From positions 1 to 33,943 of the forward strand of contig NZ_JAQGJD010000246.1 of the NCBI RefSeq assembly GCF_028290785.1: a stretch of 33,943 nt of DNA, written 5' to 3'. A model generated the notes under the pieces. The model saw only the letters and a program-made list of their open reading frames with translations, did not search any database and had not been told where the DNA came from. Numbering within the stretch: position 1 is the first letter of the stretch; each line of letters starts with the position of its first letter. The position numbers were made by a program, and so were the translations under genes. Source of the stretch: Tardiphaga sp. (GTDB lineage Bacteria; Pseudomonadota; Alphaproteobacteria; Rhizobiales; Xanthobacteraceae). Shown piece by piece: positions 15,927 through 24,528 of this stretch.

Positions 15927-16826
15927 CTATCGAAGCACAGCGTCTTGGTGCGGTGCGGTATCTCGTCGGCCCGCCGCTAACGGTGTCCTACTATAGTCAG
16001 TGCTTCGTGCGATCGCCAAGACGGTATTTTTTGCAGGGGCTTGCGGTCGCGGCACCAGTCGCGCGCCCTTGATCCAGAGCCGCAGTGCTTCCCAGTGGAT
16101 CGCGGCCATGATCTTGAAGGTCACCATCGGCAGCGAGAAGAATGATGTCAGCAGCGCTGCCGTGGTCAGCGCGCGGCGGCTTCCGTTGAAGGTTGCGGCC
16201 AGCAGCGGACCTCCGGTGTCGGTTTCGAGTATCCGCAGCTTCACGCTCTGTCCGGGCGGCGACACTCGGAAATGGTAGCGCATCGGCATTTCGATAAAGG
16301 GCGAGACGTAGAACAGCTTGTCCTGCTCCTGCCGGATGCCGGCGGCGCTGCGCTGGCCGGGCTGCACCGGCAGTACATAGGCGTGGATATCGCCAAAGGT
16401 GTTGCGGACCTCGTAGATGATCAACGCGAGTTCGCCATCGGCGCGATAGCAGAAATAGGCCGACAACGGATTGAAGGTGTAGCCGAGCAAGCGGGGGTAG
16501 CACAGCAGCTCAACGCGGCCGCCAGTGAGGTCGATGCCCCGTTCGACGGCGCGCGCACGGGCAAAGGCTGACAGCGACGAGCCGTCGCGGTCGCCGTGAT
16601 CGCTCTCGCGAAAGCTGTACAACGCCGCTCGGTTGACGCCGAACAACGACGTCTGCCGGTCGGCGGCATCCAGTCGGTCGAGGTCAATCAGCAGGCTCAT
16701 CACGCGGTAGCTGAAACGATGCCCCATCGGCTTCAGCCGCGCATGCATGACATCGCCGACGTACAGCGCGGCCGCGGCATTGGCCGGACCCGGTTGCGTC
16801 TCCACACTTGCGGTCGCGTGATGCAT
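15927..16826 (-). CDS. DUF1365 family protein
   Basis: A 299-residue protein matching DUF1365, a family without established biochemical function that recurs beside CFA synthases and flavin oxidases. Visible hallmarks: early Y-x-G-x-V-x-H-x-R, H-R-F-S-Y-R-V near residues 40-46, C-Y-P-R-L-L-G-Y-T-F-N-P-L-S-x-Y-F-C-Y in the centre, and K-x-F-Y-V-S-P-F near residue 180. One hydrophobic segment near residues 220-245 may touch the membrane. The start is the ATG two bases after the stop of the flavin-oxidase gene, implying coupled translation. The long frame extending further upstream is sequence of that gene read in another frame. The last ~35 residues are proline/arginine-rich and look unconserved. 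A role with the CFA enzyme in modifying phospholipid acyl chains is inferred from gene order only. Confidence 0.85.
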   Translation of the reverse strand: MHHATASVETQPGPANAAAALYVGDVMHARLKPMGHRFSYRVMSLLIDLDRLDAADRQTSLFGVNRAALYSFRESDHGDRDGSSLSAFARARAVERGIDLTGGRVELLCYPRLLGYTFNPLSAYFCYRADGELALIIYEVRNTFGDIHAYVLPVQPGQRSAAGIRQEQDKLFYVSPFIEMPMRYHFRVSPPGQSVKLRILETDTGGPLLAATFNGSRRALTTAALLTSFFSLPMVTFKIMAAIHWEALRLWIKGARLVPRPQAPAKNTVLAIARSTDYSRTPLAAGRRDTAPHQDAVLR

Positions 16827-16828
16827 GA

Positions 16829-18142
16829 TTACTCCGCGGCCTCGGCCAGTTCGGGCGGAGGCGCCCGCCACGGCACCGTGGCGCCCAGCGCTTCCGCGAC
16901 CGCCAGGCCCGATCGCAAGCCGTCCTCGTGAAAACCATAGCCGGTCCATGCGCCCGCAAACCAGGTGTGGCGCTGGCCCTGGATCTCGCCGAGCCGCTTT
17001 TGCGCCGCGAACGCCTTCGCATTGTATTGCGGGTGCTCGCAGATGTAACGGCCGAAGGTCAGCGCCGGGTCCGGCGCAAAGGGCGGGTTGAGGCTGACGA
17101 ACAGCGGCTTGTCGTCGGCGAGGCCCTGCAGCCGGTTCATCCAGTAGGTCACGGCGACGTCGTTGAGCGCGGTGCCCTCGCGCCGCCAGCGCAGGAAGTT
17201 CCACGATGCCCAGGCATTCTTGCGCTTCGGCATCAGGCGGACATCGCGGTGCAGATAGACGACGTTGGGGGAATAACGGATATCGCCGAGGATGGCGGTC
17301 TCTTCCGCGCTGGGATCGTCCAGCATCGCCAGCGCCTGATCGCTATGCGACGCGATCACGACATGATCGTAGGTCTCATGACGGCCATGGCTGTCGCTGA
17401 CCACCACGCCACGGTCCGTGCGCGCGATCGACGTCACGGCGCACCCGAGCCGCAGATGATCGCCAAAGGCGCTCATCAGTTTCTCGACGTAGCGCTTGCT
17501 GCCGCCCTTGACCGTGCGCCAGACCGGCCGGTCGTATTGCAGCAGTCGATGGTTGCTAAAGAAGGCAACGAAATTCTCGGCGGGGAAGTCGAGCATCCGG
17601 TCGGCCGGAGCGGACCAGATCGCGGCCCCCATCGGCGCCAGATAGTCGGTCAGCAGCCGCGGCGCGAATTTACGCCAGGCGAAGTATTCGCCGAGGGTCT
17701 TGCCGGCCAGCAGCCCGGCATCGCGGTCCTTCACGCTCTGTTCGTTGAAGGTGAGAATGTCCTTCAGCATCCAAAGGTAGGACGGCGAGAACAGGTTCTT
17801 CGGCTGCGCAAACAGGCCCTTCGCGGTCTCGACCCAGCTGTCGCCGCCGCCCTTCCATTCGAATCGCCCGCCATCAGCGGTGACCGAAAAGCTCATGCAG
17901 CTTTCCGTGGTCTCGACGCAGAGATGGGCAAACAGTTCGGTGAGGTCGGGATAATTGAGCTCGTTATAGACGATGAAGCCGATGTCCACCGCAACCGGCG
18001 TGCCGTCGTAGTCGATCGTCACCGTATGGCTGTGGCCGCCGGGGCGGATTTCGCGGTCGTAGACCGTGACGGGGTAGCGCTTCGACAAGGCCCACGCGGC
18101 GGCATTGCCTGCGATTCCCGTTCCGATCACTGCGACGCGCAT
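16829..18142 (-). CDS. FAD-dependent amine-oxidase-like (NAD(P)-binding Rossmann) oxidoreductase
   Basis: A 437-residue flavoprotein of the amine oxidase/phytoene desaturase-like group. The N-terminus is a dinucleotide-binding fold, V-I-G-T-G-I-A-G (G7-x-G9-x-x-G12), followed by R-P-G-G-H-S-H-T that binds FAD pyrophosphate. The C-terminal W-x-G-A-W-x-G-Y-G-F-H-E-D-G-L motif closes the FAD site. I chose ATG 18142 because an AGGGG element precedes it and the flavin motif should lie at the very N-terminus; an in-frame ATG at 18205 would add 21 basic residues. No signal peptide. It leads the three-gene unit with DUF1365 and CFA synthase. In plants, CFA synthases carry an N-terminal flavin-oxidase-like domain of this same type, which supports a functional link between this gene and the CFA gene. 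The reaction is unknown; desaturation or oxidation of a modified acyl chain is a guess. Confidence 0.87.
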   Translation of the reverse strand: MRVAVIGTGIAGNAAAWALSKRYPVTVYDREIRPGGHSHTVTIDYDGTPVAVDIGFIVYNELNYPDLTELFAHLCVETTESCMSFSVTADGGRFEWKGGGDSWVETAKGLFAQPKNLFSPSYLWMLKDILTFNEQSVKDRDAGLLAGKTLGEYFAWRKFAPRLLTDYLAPMGAAIWSAPADRMLDFPAENFVAFFSNHRLLQYDRPVWRTVKGGSKRYVEKLMSAFGDHLRLGCAVTSIARTDRGVVVSDSHGRHETYDHVVIASHSDQALAMLDDPSAEETAILGDIRYSPNVVYLHRDVRLMPKRKNAWASWNFLRWRREGTALNDVAVTYWMNRLQGLADDKPLFVSLNPPFAPDPALTFGRYICEHPQYNAKAFAAQKRLGEIQGQRHTWFAGAWTGYGFHEDGLRSGLAVAEALGATVPWRAPPPELAEAAE

Positions 18143-18528
18143 TCCCCGACCCCTGTGCCCCGATTTGTTCGACCGAGGTACGTTGGTATCTCGTTGAGGT
18201 TTCAATTATTTCGAGCGATGGGACCGGCGAACCGTGGACCTGTGCCAGCAACATAAAATTACATGAAATCTTCGTAAGCCCGCCAACCGAAACGTGATGT
18301 CCGAGGCCAGAAAAGCACGGTGAAATAAGGGAAACTGTGCAAATAGGTAGGTTAAAGGGCGAGGCTCGCGAGATCGGGCTTGCGCGGCGCTGCGGCGCAA
18401 GAACACTGTCCGCGCACGGATCGGCCCGCTAAGATGGCGCCGGTAAATTCCTCACACCATCACCCGGTGAACGTGTCGCAGCCTGCATTACTTAGCGTCC
18501 AGACTTCCAGCGGATCGCATCCTGCGCG
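18143..18528. other. Divergent intergenic region between the lipid-modification operon and the efflux operon
   Basis: These ~386 bases separate the leftward flavin-oxidase operon from the rightward efflux operon and must hold both promoters. A perfect hairpin CTTGCGC / GCGCAAG with a nine-base loop lies at 18379-18401. A relatively AT-rich tract (18250-18290 and 18330-18350) is where promoters would be expected, but I cannot assign -35/-10 boxes with confidence, nor an ECF-type site. No regulator gene is encoded here. Confidence 0.45.
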
Positions 18529-19995
18529 ATGCCTTGCGCGCGGGGGAGGCCGGTGACGCTTTCCTTCCTGGGCGCAGCACGTGCATGTCTGGCGTTGGCG
18601 ATCACCGCGACGTCGGCGGGCTGCATCCTGACCAAGGACCTGCCGGATCCGGCGCGCGACGTTCCCGCCGGGTACAAGGCGGCCCGGTTGTCCAATCCCG
18701 ATGGTGCGACGCCGACGCTGGACTGGTGGCGCGGGTTCCGCTCGCGCGAGCTGACGCAGTTGATGGAAGAGGCCCAGACGGTTAACCTCGACATTGCCGC
18801 GGCGACATCCCGGATCCTGCAGGCCGATGCGCAGGCACGAATCACCGGCGCGGCGCTGCTGCCGAGCCTGAGCGGCGGCGGGCAAGAGACCTACTCGCGC
18901 AATTCTGGTTCCAGCGCCAACGGCCTGACCAACGGCGGGCGCGAGGTGGTGACCTATTCGTCGTCGCTGTCGGCGAGCTATGAAATCGACTTCTGGGGCA
19001 AGAATCGCGACGCGGCGCTAGCTACCGAAGAGACCGCCAACGCCAACAGATTCGACCGCGACACGGTTGCGCTGACAACCTTGGCCGCCGTCGCCAACGC
19101 GTACTTCCAGGTGCTGGCGTCGCAGGACCGGATCAAGACGGCCGAGCGCAACATCGCCAGTGCGCAGCGTATCCTCGATGCGATCCAGTCGCGGCTGACT
19201 GCCGGCACCGGCACCGACCTCGACCTGGCGCAGCAGCAGAGCGTGCTCGCCAACCAGCGCGCCGCGGTGCCGCCGCTGCGGCTGACGCTGGCGCAGAACA
19301 TCAATGCGCTGGCGCTGTTGGTAGCGCGTCCACCGGAAAGCGTGCGGATCGCCGGAGGATCGCTGAACAGCGTAGCGTCGCCGAGGGTGACGCCGGGCCT
19401 ACCGTCGGAACTTCTGACGCAGCGGCCCGACATCCGCCGCCAGGAAGCGCAGCTGGCATCGGCCACCGCGAATGTCGGCAGCGCCCGCGCGCAGTTCTTT
19501 CCGAGCATTCAGCTGACCGGGCAGGGCGGCTACCAGAGCTCGGCACTGGCATCGCTGTTCCAGCCCAATGCGGCCTTCTTCAGCCTGGTTGGCGGCCTCA
19601 CCCAGCCGATCTTCGACGGCGGGCGCATCCTCGGCAATTTCGAACTGACCAAGGCCAAGCAGGACGAATTGCTACAGACCTACCGCAAGACGGTGATCTC
19701 GGCGTTTGTCGATGTGAACAACGCGCTGGCTTCGATCCGACAAAACACCGAAAAACTGCGATTGCAGCGCGATGTGGTAACGGCATCGCGACGCGCGTTC
19801 GAGCTTTCCGAGCAGCAACTGCGCGCCGGAACTGCAGATATCGTAACTGTGCTAAACACCCAATTGACGCTGTTTCAGGCCGAGGACGCGCTGTCGCAGG
19901 CGCAGCTCGCGCGGCTGCTGGCGATCGTCAGCCTGTATCAGGCGCTGGGAGGCGGCTGGGAGCCGAAAATGGAGAGACCGGTCAATGCTCTTTAA
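18529..19995 (+). CDS. Efflux outer-membrane lipoprotein (OprM/NodT family)
   Basis: A 488-residue outer-membrane channel of RND tripartite pumps. It has a lipoprotein signal peptide ending at the lipobox T-S-A-G-C32, then the NodT-type W-W-R-x-F-x-S/R-x-E-L-x-x-L motif, two repeats of coiled helices (A-x-A-x-S-R-I-L-Q-A-D and R-A-F-E-L-S-E-Q-Q-L-R-A-G-T) and the periodic beta-strand segments of the pore. The start is uncertain: ATG 18529 gives a basic n-region, whereas GTG 18553 has a strong GGGGGAGG just upstream (only three bases of spacing) and would make a 480-residue product. It overlaps the adaptor gene by 11 bases. It supplies the outer channel in an operon that, unlike E. coli mdtABC (which uses distant tolC), carries its own exit duct. 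Confidence 0.9.
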   Translation: MPCARGRPVTLSFLGAARACLALAITATSAGCILTKDLPDPARDVPAGYKAARLSNPDGATPTLDWWRGFRSRELTQLMEEAQTVNLDIAAATSRILQADAQARITGAALLPSLSGGGQETYSRNSGSSANGLTNGGREVVTYSSSLSASYEIDFWGKNRDAALATEETANANRFDRDTVALTTLAAVANAYFQVLASQDRIKTAERNIASAQRILDAIQSRLTAGTGTDLDLAQQQSVLANQRAAVPPLRLTLAQNINALALLVARPPESVRIAGGSLNSVASPRVTPGLPSELLTQRPDIRRQEAQLASATANVGSARAQFFPSIQLTGQGGYQSSALASLFQPNAAFFSLVGGLTQPIFDGGRILGNFELTKAKQDELLQTYRKTVISAFVDVNNALASIRQNTEKLRLQRDVVTASRRAFELSEQQLRAGTADIVTVLNTQLTLFQAEDALSQAQLARLLAIVSLYQALGGGWEPKMERPVNAL

Positions 19996-21334
19996 GCCGG
20001 ATTCGAACGAGGCGGCGAACGCGCCCGGCACCGTGGCCCGCATCAAGGGCGGCGCGCGCCGACGCACGGTCTCGATCTTCGTCACGCTGCTGATCCTCGG
20101 CGGTCTCGGTTATATCGGCTGGACGGTAATGCAGCAGAAGCAAGCCGCTTCCCGCGCGCCGCGGCCCGATACGACCGTGCCGGTGCTGGCGGCAACGCCA
20201 AAAGTCCAGGACGTGCCGGTCTATCTCGACGGTGTCGGCTCGGTGAAGGCACTGAACAACGTCACCGTGCGCGCCCAGGTCGATGGCAAGCTGATCAAGG
20301 TCAATTTCAAGGAAGGCCAGGACGTCAAGGCCGGCGACGTGCTCGGCGAGATCGATCCGGTGCTGTACAAGGCGCTGTACGATCAGGCCGTCGCCAAGAA
20401 GGCCCAGGACGAGGCGACCCTGGCCAATGCCCGCCTCGACCTGATCCGCTACCAGCAGCTCGCCGCCACCAATGCCGGCTCCAAGCAGCAGGCCGACACC
20501 CAGAAATCGGTCGTCGCGCAGCAGGAAGCGCTGGTGAATTCGGACCAGGCCGCCATCGACAACGCGCAGGCGACCCTGAGCTACACCAAGATCATCGCGC
20601 CGCTGTCGGGCCGCGCCGGGCTGCGCCAGGTCGACCAGGGCAACATCATCCATGCCTCCGACACCACCGGTCTCGTCATCATCACCCAGCTGCAGCCGAT
20701 CGCAGTTCAATTCAGCCTGCCGCAGCAGCAGATCGTCCGTGCCAATGCCGCTGCCGCCAAGGGCACGCTCGCGGTCGATGTGTTCGGCAATGACGGCGTC
20801 ACCGTGGTCGATACGGGAACCCTGACCGGCATCGACAACCAGGTCGATATCACCACCGGGACCGTGAAGATCAAAGCGGAGTTCCCCAACGCCACCTTCC
20901 AGCTATGGCCGGGCCAATTCGTCAACGTCCGGCTCAAGGTCGAAACACTGTCGCAGGCGATGGTAGTGCCGACGTCCGCCGTGCAGCGCGGACCGGCTGG
21001 CACGTTCAGTTACGTGATCGGCGAGGGCGACATCGTCAAAGCGGTGCCGGTGACGGTGACACAGCAGAACGAGACCGAGGCCGTGATCGCCAAGGGCCTG
21101 TCGCCGAGCGACCGCGTCGTCACCACCGGCTTCGCCAATCTGGCAGAAGGCACCAAGGTCAGCGTCAGCACCAACAGCGAAGAACCGACCGCCGATCTGG
21201 CGCCGCGCAAGCGGGGCGGCAAGCGTGGCGAACGCCGTTCGGGCGAGGGCGACCAGAAGGGCCAGTCCGGTCCGGCCAAGGCGCCGTCGACGGCGCCGGG
21301 CAGCGCCGCACCCGTCGGAGCCAAACAGCCATGA
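19985..21334 (+). CDS. mdtA: RND efflux periplasmic adaptor (MdtA-like membrane fusion protein)
   Basis: A 449-residue membrane fusion protein linking permease and outer channel. A cytoplasmic basic N-terminus precedes one membrane anchor (about residues 29-50). Then come the lipoyl half-motif (V-R-A-Q-V-D-G-K-L-I-K-V-x-F-x-E-G-Q-x-V), a helical hairpin (residues ~120-185), the second lipoyl half (I-x-A-P-L-S-G-R-A-G-L-R-Q-V-D-x-G-N-I-I), and beta-barrel and membrane-proximal domains. The sequence around A-P-L-S-G-R-x-G-L-R is typical of MdtA. The C-terminal ~50 residues are Lys/Arg/Gly/Pro-rich and probably disordered. It overlaps the channel gene and is 47 bases ahead of the first permease. 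Confidence 0.92.
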   Translation: MLFKPDSNEAANAPGTVARIKGGARRRTVSIFVTLLILGGLGYIGWTVMQQKQAASRAPRPDTTVPVLAATPKVQDVPVYLDGVGSVKALNNVTVRAQVDGKLIKVNFKEGQDVKAGDVLGEIDPVLYKALYDQAVAKKAQDEATLANARLDLIRYQQLAATNAGSKQQADTQKSVVAQQEALVNSDQAAIDNAQATLSYTKIIAPLSGRAGLRQVDQGNIIHASDTTGLVIITQLQPIAVQFSLPQQQIVRANAAAAKGTLAVDVFGNDGVTVVDTGTLTGIDNQVDITTGTVKIKAEFPNATFQLWPGQFVNVRLKVETLSQAMVVPTSAVQRGPAGTFSYVIGEGDIVKAVPVTVTQQNETEAVIAKGLSPSDRVVTTGFANLAEGTKVSVSTNSEEPTADLAPRKRGGKRGERRSGEGDQKGQSGPAKAPSTAPGSAAPVGAKQP

Positions 21335-21381
21335 ACCCGATTGCCTGAGTTGACCGACAACCGAAGCCAGAGCGCGCAGCC

Positions 21382-24300
21382 ATGAGCGTCTCCGAACCCT
21401 TCATCCGCCGTCCGGTCGCCACCTCCTTGCTCGGGGTGGCGCTGCTGATTGGCGGCGCGCTCGGCTACTGGGCACTGCCGGTATCGGCGCTGCCGCAGGT
21501 CGATTTCCCGACCGTGCAGGTCTCGACGCAACTGCCCGGCGCCAGCCCCGACGTGATTGCCTCGCTGATCACCGCGCCGCTGGAACGCCAACTCGGCCAG
21601 ATCCCGTCGCTGACCTCGATGACCTCGACCAGTTCGTTCGGCGTCAGCGCGATCTCGCTGCAGTTCGACCTCAACCGCGACATCGACGGCGCCACCCAGG
21701 ACGTGCAAGCGGCGATCAATGCTGCTGCCGGCGTGCTGCCGAAGAACCTGCCGTATCCCCCGGTGTACGCCAAAGTGAACCCCGCCGACGCGCCGGTGAT
21801 GACGCTGGCGCTGACATCGGACACCATCTCGCTGCGCGCCATGAGCGACATCTCCGACACGCTGCTGGCTCAGCGGCTCAGCCAGATCTCCGGCGTCGGT
21901 CGCGTCGCCGTGCTCGGCGGCCTGAAGCCCGCGGTGCGCGTGCAGGCCGACCTGTCGCGGCTTGCCGCCTATGGCATCGCGATGGAAGACCTGCGTACGG
22001 CGATTGCCGGCGCCAACGTGTCGGGTCCGAAGGGATCGCTGGATGGCGCGCAGCAGGCCTACACGATCGCCGCCAACGACCAGATCGCGGCGGCCGACGC
22101 GTACCGGCCGATCATCGTCGCCTACAAGAACGGCGCGCCGGTGACGATCGGCGATATCGCAGAGATCGTCGATGGCCTGGAGAACGACCGCACCGGCGGC
22201 TGGTACCAGAGCACGCCGGCTGTGATCATCGAGATCCAGCGTCAACCGGGCGCCAATGTCATCGAGGTGGTCCGGCAGATCCGCGAAGAGATCCCGAAGG
22301 TGCAGCGTTCGATGCCGGCCGGCGTCAAGCTCACTGTGGTGAGCGATCGAACGGTCACCATCCGCGCCTCGGTTCACGACGTGCAGTTCACGCTGGTGCT
22401 GTCGGTGGTGCTGGTGACGCTCGTCGTGCTGCTGTTCCTGCGCTCGCTGCGGGCGACGCTGATCGCCGGCGTGGCGCTGCCGCTGTCGCTGATCACGTCT
22501 TTTGGCGTGATGTATTTCGCCGGTTTCAGCCTCGATAATCTCTCTTTGATGGCGCTGACCATCGGCACCGGCTTCGTGGTCGATGACGCCATTGTCATGA
22601 TCGAGAACATCGTCCGGCACATGGAAGATGGCGAAAATCCGATGCAGGCCGCCTTGAGCGGCGCCAGCGAGATCGGTTTTACCGTGATCTCGCTGACGGT
22701 GTCGCTGATCGCGGTGTTCATCCCGCTGTTGTTCATGTCCGGGCTGGTCGGCCGCATGTTCCGCGAATTCGCATTGACGCTGACGATTGCCGTTGTCGTC
22801 TCGGCCATCGTGTCCCTGACTTTGACTCCGATGATGTGCTCGCGGCTCCTGAAGCACACCCATGACGAGTGGCAGGTGCCCGGCCTCGCCGCGGTCAGCC
22901 GGTTCATCGACCGCATGGTGGCGTTCTATCACCGCACGCTTTTGTGGGTGCTGAAGCATCAGCCGGCGACGCTGGTCGTCACCTTCCTGACTGTCATCGC
23001 GACGCTCGGCCTCTATATCATAGCGCCGAAAGGCTTCCTGCCGCTGCAGGACACCGCTTCGATCACCGCCGTGACCGAAGCCGGCGCCGACGTCTCCTTC
23101 GCCGAAATGCAGAGCCGGCAGGCGGCTGCGGCTGCCGCCATCCAGGCAGATCCCGACGTCACCGGCGTGGTCTCGGTGATCGGTGGCGGGACAGTGAATC
23201 CGACCACCAATGTCGGCCGTCTGGTGCTCAACCTGCGCCCGCGCGGCGAGCGCAAGGACGACATCACACAGGTGATCGCACGGCTGAAGCAGAGCGTCGC
23301 CGGCATTCCCGGTATGACCGTGTATTTCCAGCCGGTGCAGGATATCCAGATCAGTACCCAGTCGAGCCGCTCGCAGTACCAGTACACGTTGACCGGCACC
23401 GACGCGACGCAGGTGACGCTGTGGTCGGAGAAGCTGGTCGCCGAACTCCGCCGCGATCCCATGTTCCGCGATGTCTCGTCCGAGAACCAGGCCGGCGGGC
23501 TGCGGGCGTCCCTGGACATCAACCGGCAGCGCGCCGGTCAGCTCGGCGTCAGCCTGCAGGGCATCAACGACACGCTCAACGACGCCTTCGCGCAGCGCCA
23601 GATTTCCACCATCTACGGCCAGGCCAACCAATACCGCGTGGTGCTGGAAGCGCTGCCCGGGCAACAGCGCGACCCCGACGTGCTGTCCAAACTGTATCTG
23701 CCCGGCGTCGCCGGGGCGCAGGTGCCGTTATCGGCCGTGGCGACTTTGACCCGCACCACGGCGCCGCTGGCGATTTCGCATCAGGCGCAATTTCCGGCGA
23801 TCTCGCTGAGCTTCAACCTCGCGCCGGGCGAGGCGCTCGGCGACGCCGTGCAGGCGGTGAAGACCATCGAGACGCGGATCGGCATGCCCAGCAGCATCGT
23901 CGGGCTGTTCGCCGGCGACGCCGCGGAGTTTTCCAAATCGCTGTCGGGCCAGCCCTGGCTGATCCTCGCCGCGCTGGTGACGATCTATATCGTGCTTGGC
24001 GTACTCTATGAGAGCTACATCCATCCGATCACCATTCTCTCGACGCTGCCGTCGGCCGGCGTCGGCGCTATTCTGGCGCTGATGGCCACCGGGCAGGACC
24101 TCTCGGTGATCGGCCTGATCGGCATCATCCTGTTGATGGGCATCGTCAAGAAGAACGCCATCATGATGATCGACTTCGCGCTGGAGGCGGAGCGGCATCG
24201 CGGCCGGACGCCGGAAGAGGCGATCGTCGAGGCCTGCCTGCTGCGGTTCCGGCCGATCATGATGACCACGCTCGCCGCGCTGTTCGGCGCGTTGCCTTTG

Positions 24301-24528
24301 GCGGTGGAGAGCGGCACCGGCGCCGAACTGCGGTTTCCGCTGGGCGTGTCGATCATCGGTGGTCTGGTGCTCAGCCAGTTGCTGACGCTCTACACCACGC
24401 CGGTGATCTACCTGGCGCTCGACCGCATCAACCGCCGCTTCGAGAAGGCCGCGCCTGATGCCACGGTACCGCCGACGCCGCCGATCGCGGGAGCGGCGGG
24501 GGCTTCGGGAGCCGGGGGGACGCCGTAA
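21382..24528 (+). CDS. mdtB: RND multidrug efflux permease, MdtB-like
   Basis: A 1048-residue proton-driven inner-membrane pump subunit of the HAE-1 RND family. It begins with the standard F-I-x-R-P-V-x-T cytoplasmic amphipathic start and first membrane helix, has two large periplasmic loops, and twelve membrane segments. The proton-relay aspartate pair D401-D402 is present in the fourth helix (V-V-D-D-A-I-V-M-I-E-N). Several stretches, for example L-P-Y-P-P-V-Y-x-K-V-N-P-A-D and A-N-V-x-x-x-K-G-S-L-D-G, are those of MdtB rather than MdtC or AcrB. The stop overlaps the ATG of the next permease (TAATG). MdtB and MdtC are known to assemble as a B2C heterotrimer in E. coli. Substrate (drugs, bile-salt-like compounds, plant phenolics or metals) cannot be told from sequence. 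Confidence 0.93.
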   Translation: MSVSEPFIRRPVATSLLGVALLIGGALGYWALPVSALPQVDFPTVQVSTQLPGASPDVIASLITAPLERQLGQIPSLTSMTSTSSFGVSAISLQFDLNRDIDGATQDVQAAINAAAGVLPKNLPYPPVYAKVNPADAPVMTLALTSDTISLRAMSDISDTLLAQRLSQISGVGRVAVLGGLKPAVRVQADLSRLAAYGIAMEDLRTAIAGANVSGPKGSLDGAQQAYTIAANDQIAAADAYRPIIVAYKNGAPVTIGDIAEIVDGLENDRTGGWYQSTPAVIIEIQRQPGANVIEVVRQIREEIPKVQRSMPAGVKLTVVSDRTVTIRASVHDVQFTLVLSVVLVTLVVLLFLRSLRATLIAGVALPLSLITSFGVMYFAGFSLDNLSLMALTIGTGFVVDDAIVMIENIVRHMEDGENPMQAALSGASEIGFTVISLTVSLIAVFIPLLFMSGLVGRMFREFALTLTIAVVVSAIVSLTLTPMMCSRLLKHTHDEWQVPGLAAVSRFIDRMVAFYHRTLLWVLKHQPATLVVTFLTVIATLGLYIIAPKGFLPLQDTASITAVTEAGADVSFAEMQSRQAAAAAAIQADPDVTGVVSVIGGGTVNPTTNVGRLVLNLRPRGERKDDITQVIARLKQSVAGIPGMTVYFQPVQDIQISTQSSRSQYQYTLTGTDATQVTLWSEKLVAELRRDPMFRDVSSENQAGGLRASLDINRQRAGQLGVSLQGINDTLNDAFAQRQISTIYGQANQYRVVLEALPGQQRDPDVLSKLYLPGVAGAQVPLSAVATLTRTTAPLAISHQAQFPAISLSFNLAPGEALGDAVQAVKTIETRIGMPSSIVGLFAGDAAEFSKSLSGQPWLILAALVTIYIVLGVLYESYIHPITILSTLPSAGVGAILALMATGQDLSVIGLIGIILLMGIVKKNAIMMIDFALEAERHRGRTPEEAIVEACLLRFRPIMMTTLAALFGALPLAVESGTGAELRFPLGVSIIGGLVLSQLLTLYTTPVIYLALDRINRRFEKAAPDATVPPTPPIAGAAGASGAGGTP

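Noticed and set aside
16827-17204. N-terminal extension of the DUF1365 frame by 126 codons
   Set aside because: The extension is the flavin-oxidase gene read in another frame; family similarity starts at the ATG at 16826.
21010-23664. Very long open frame (884 codons) on the minus strand opposite the efflux genes
   Set aside because: It lies antisense to mdtA/mdtB, is dominated by His/Arg/Gln/Asp with no domain pattern, and is explained by high GC3 bias of the real genes.
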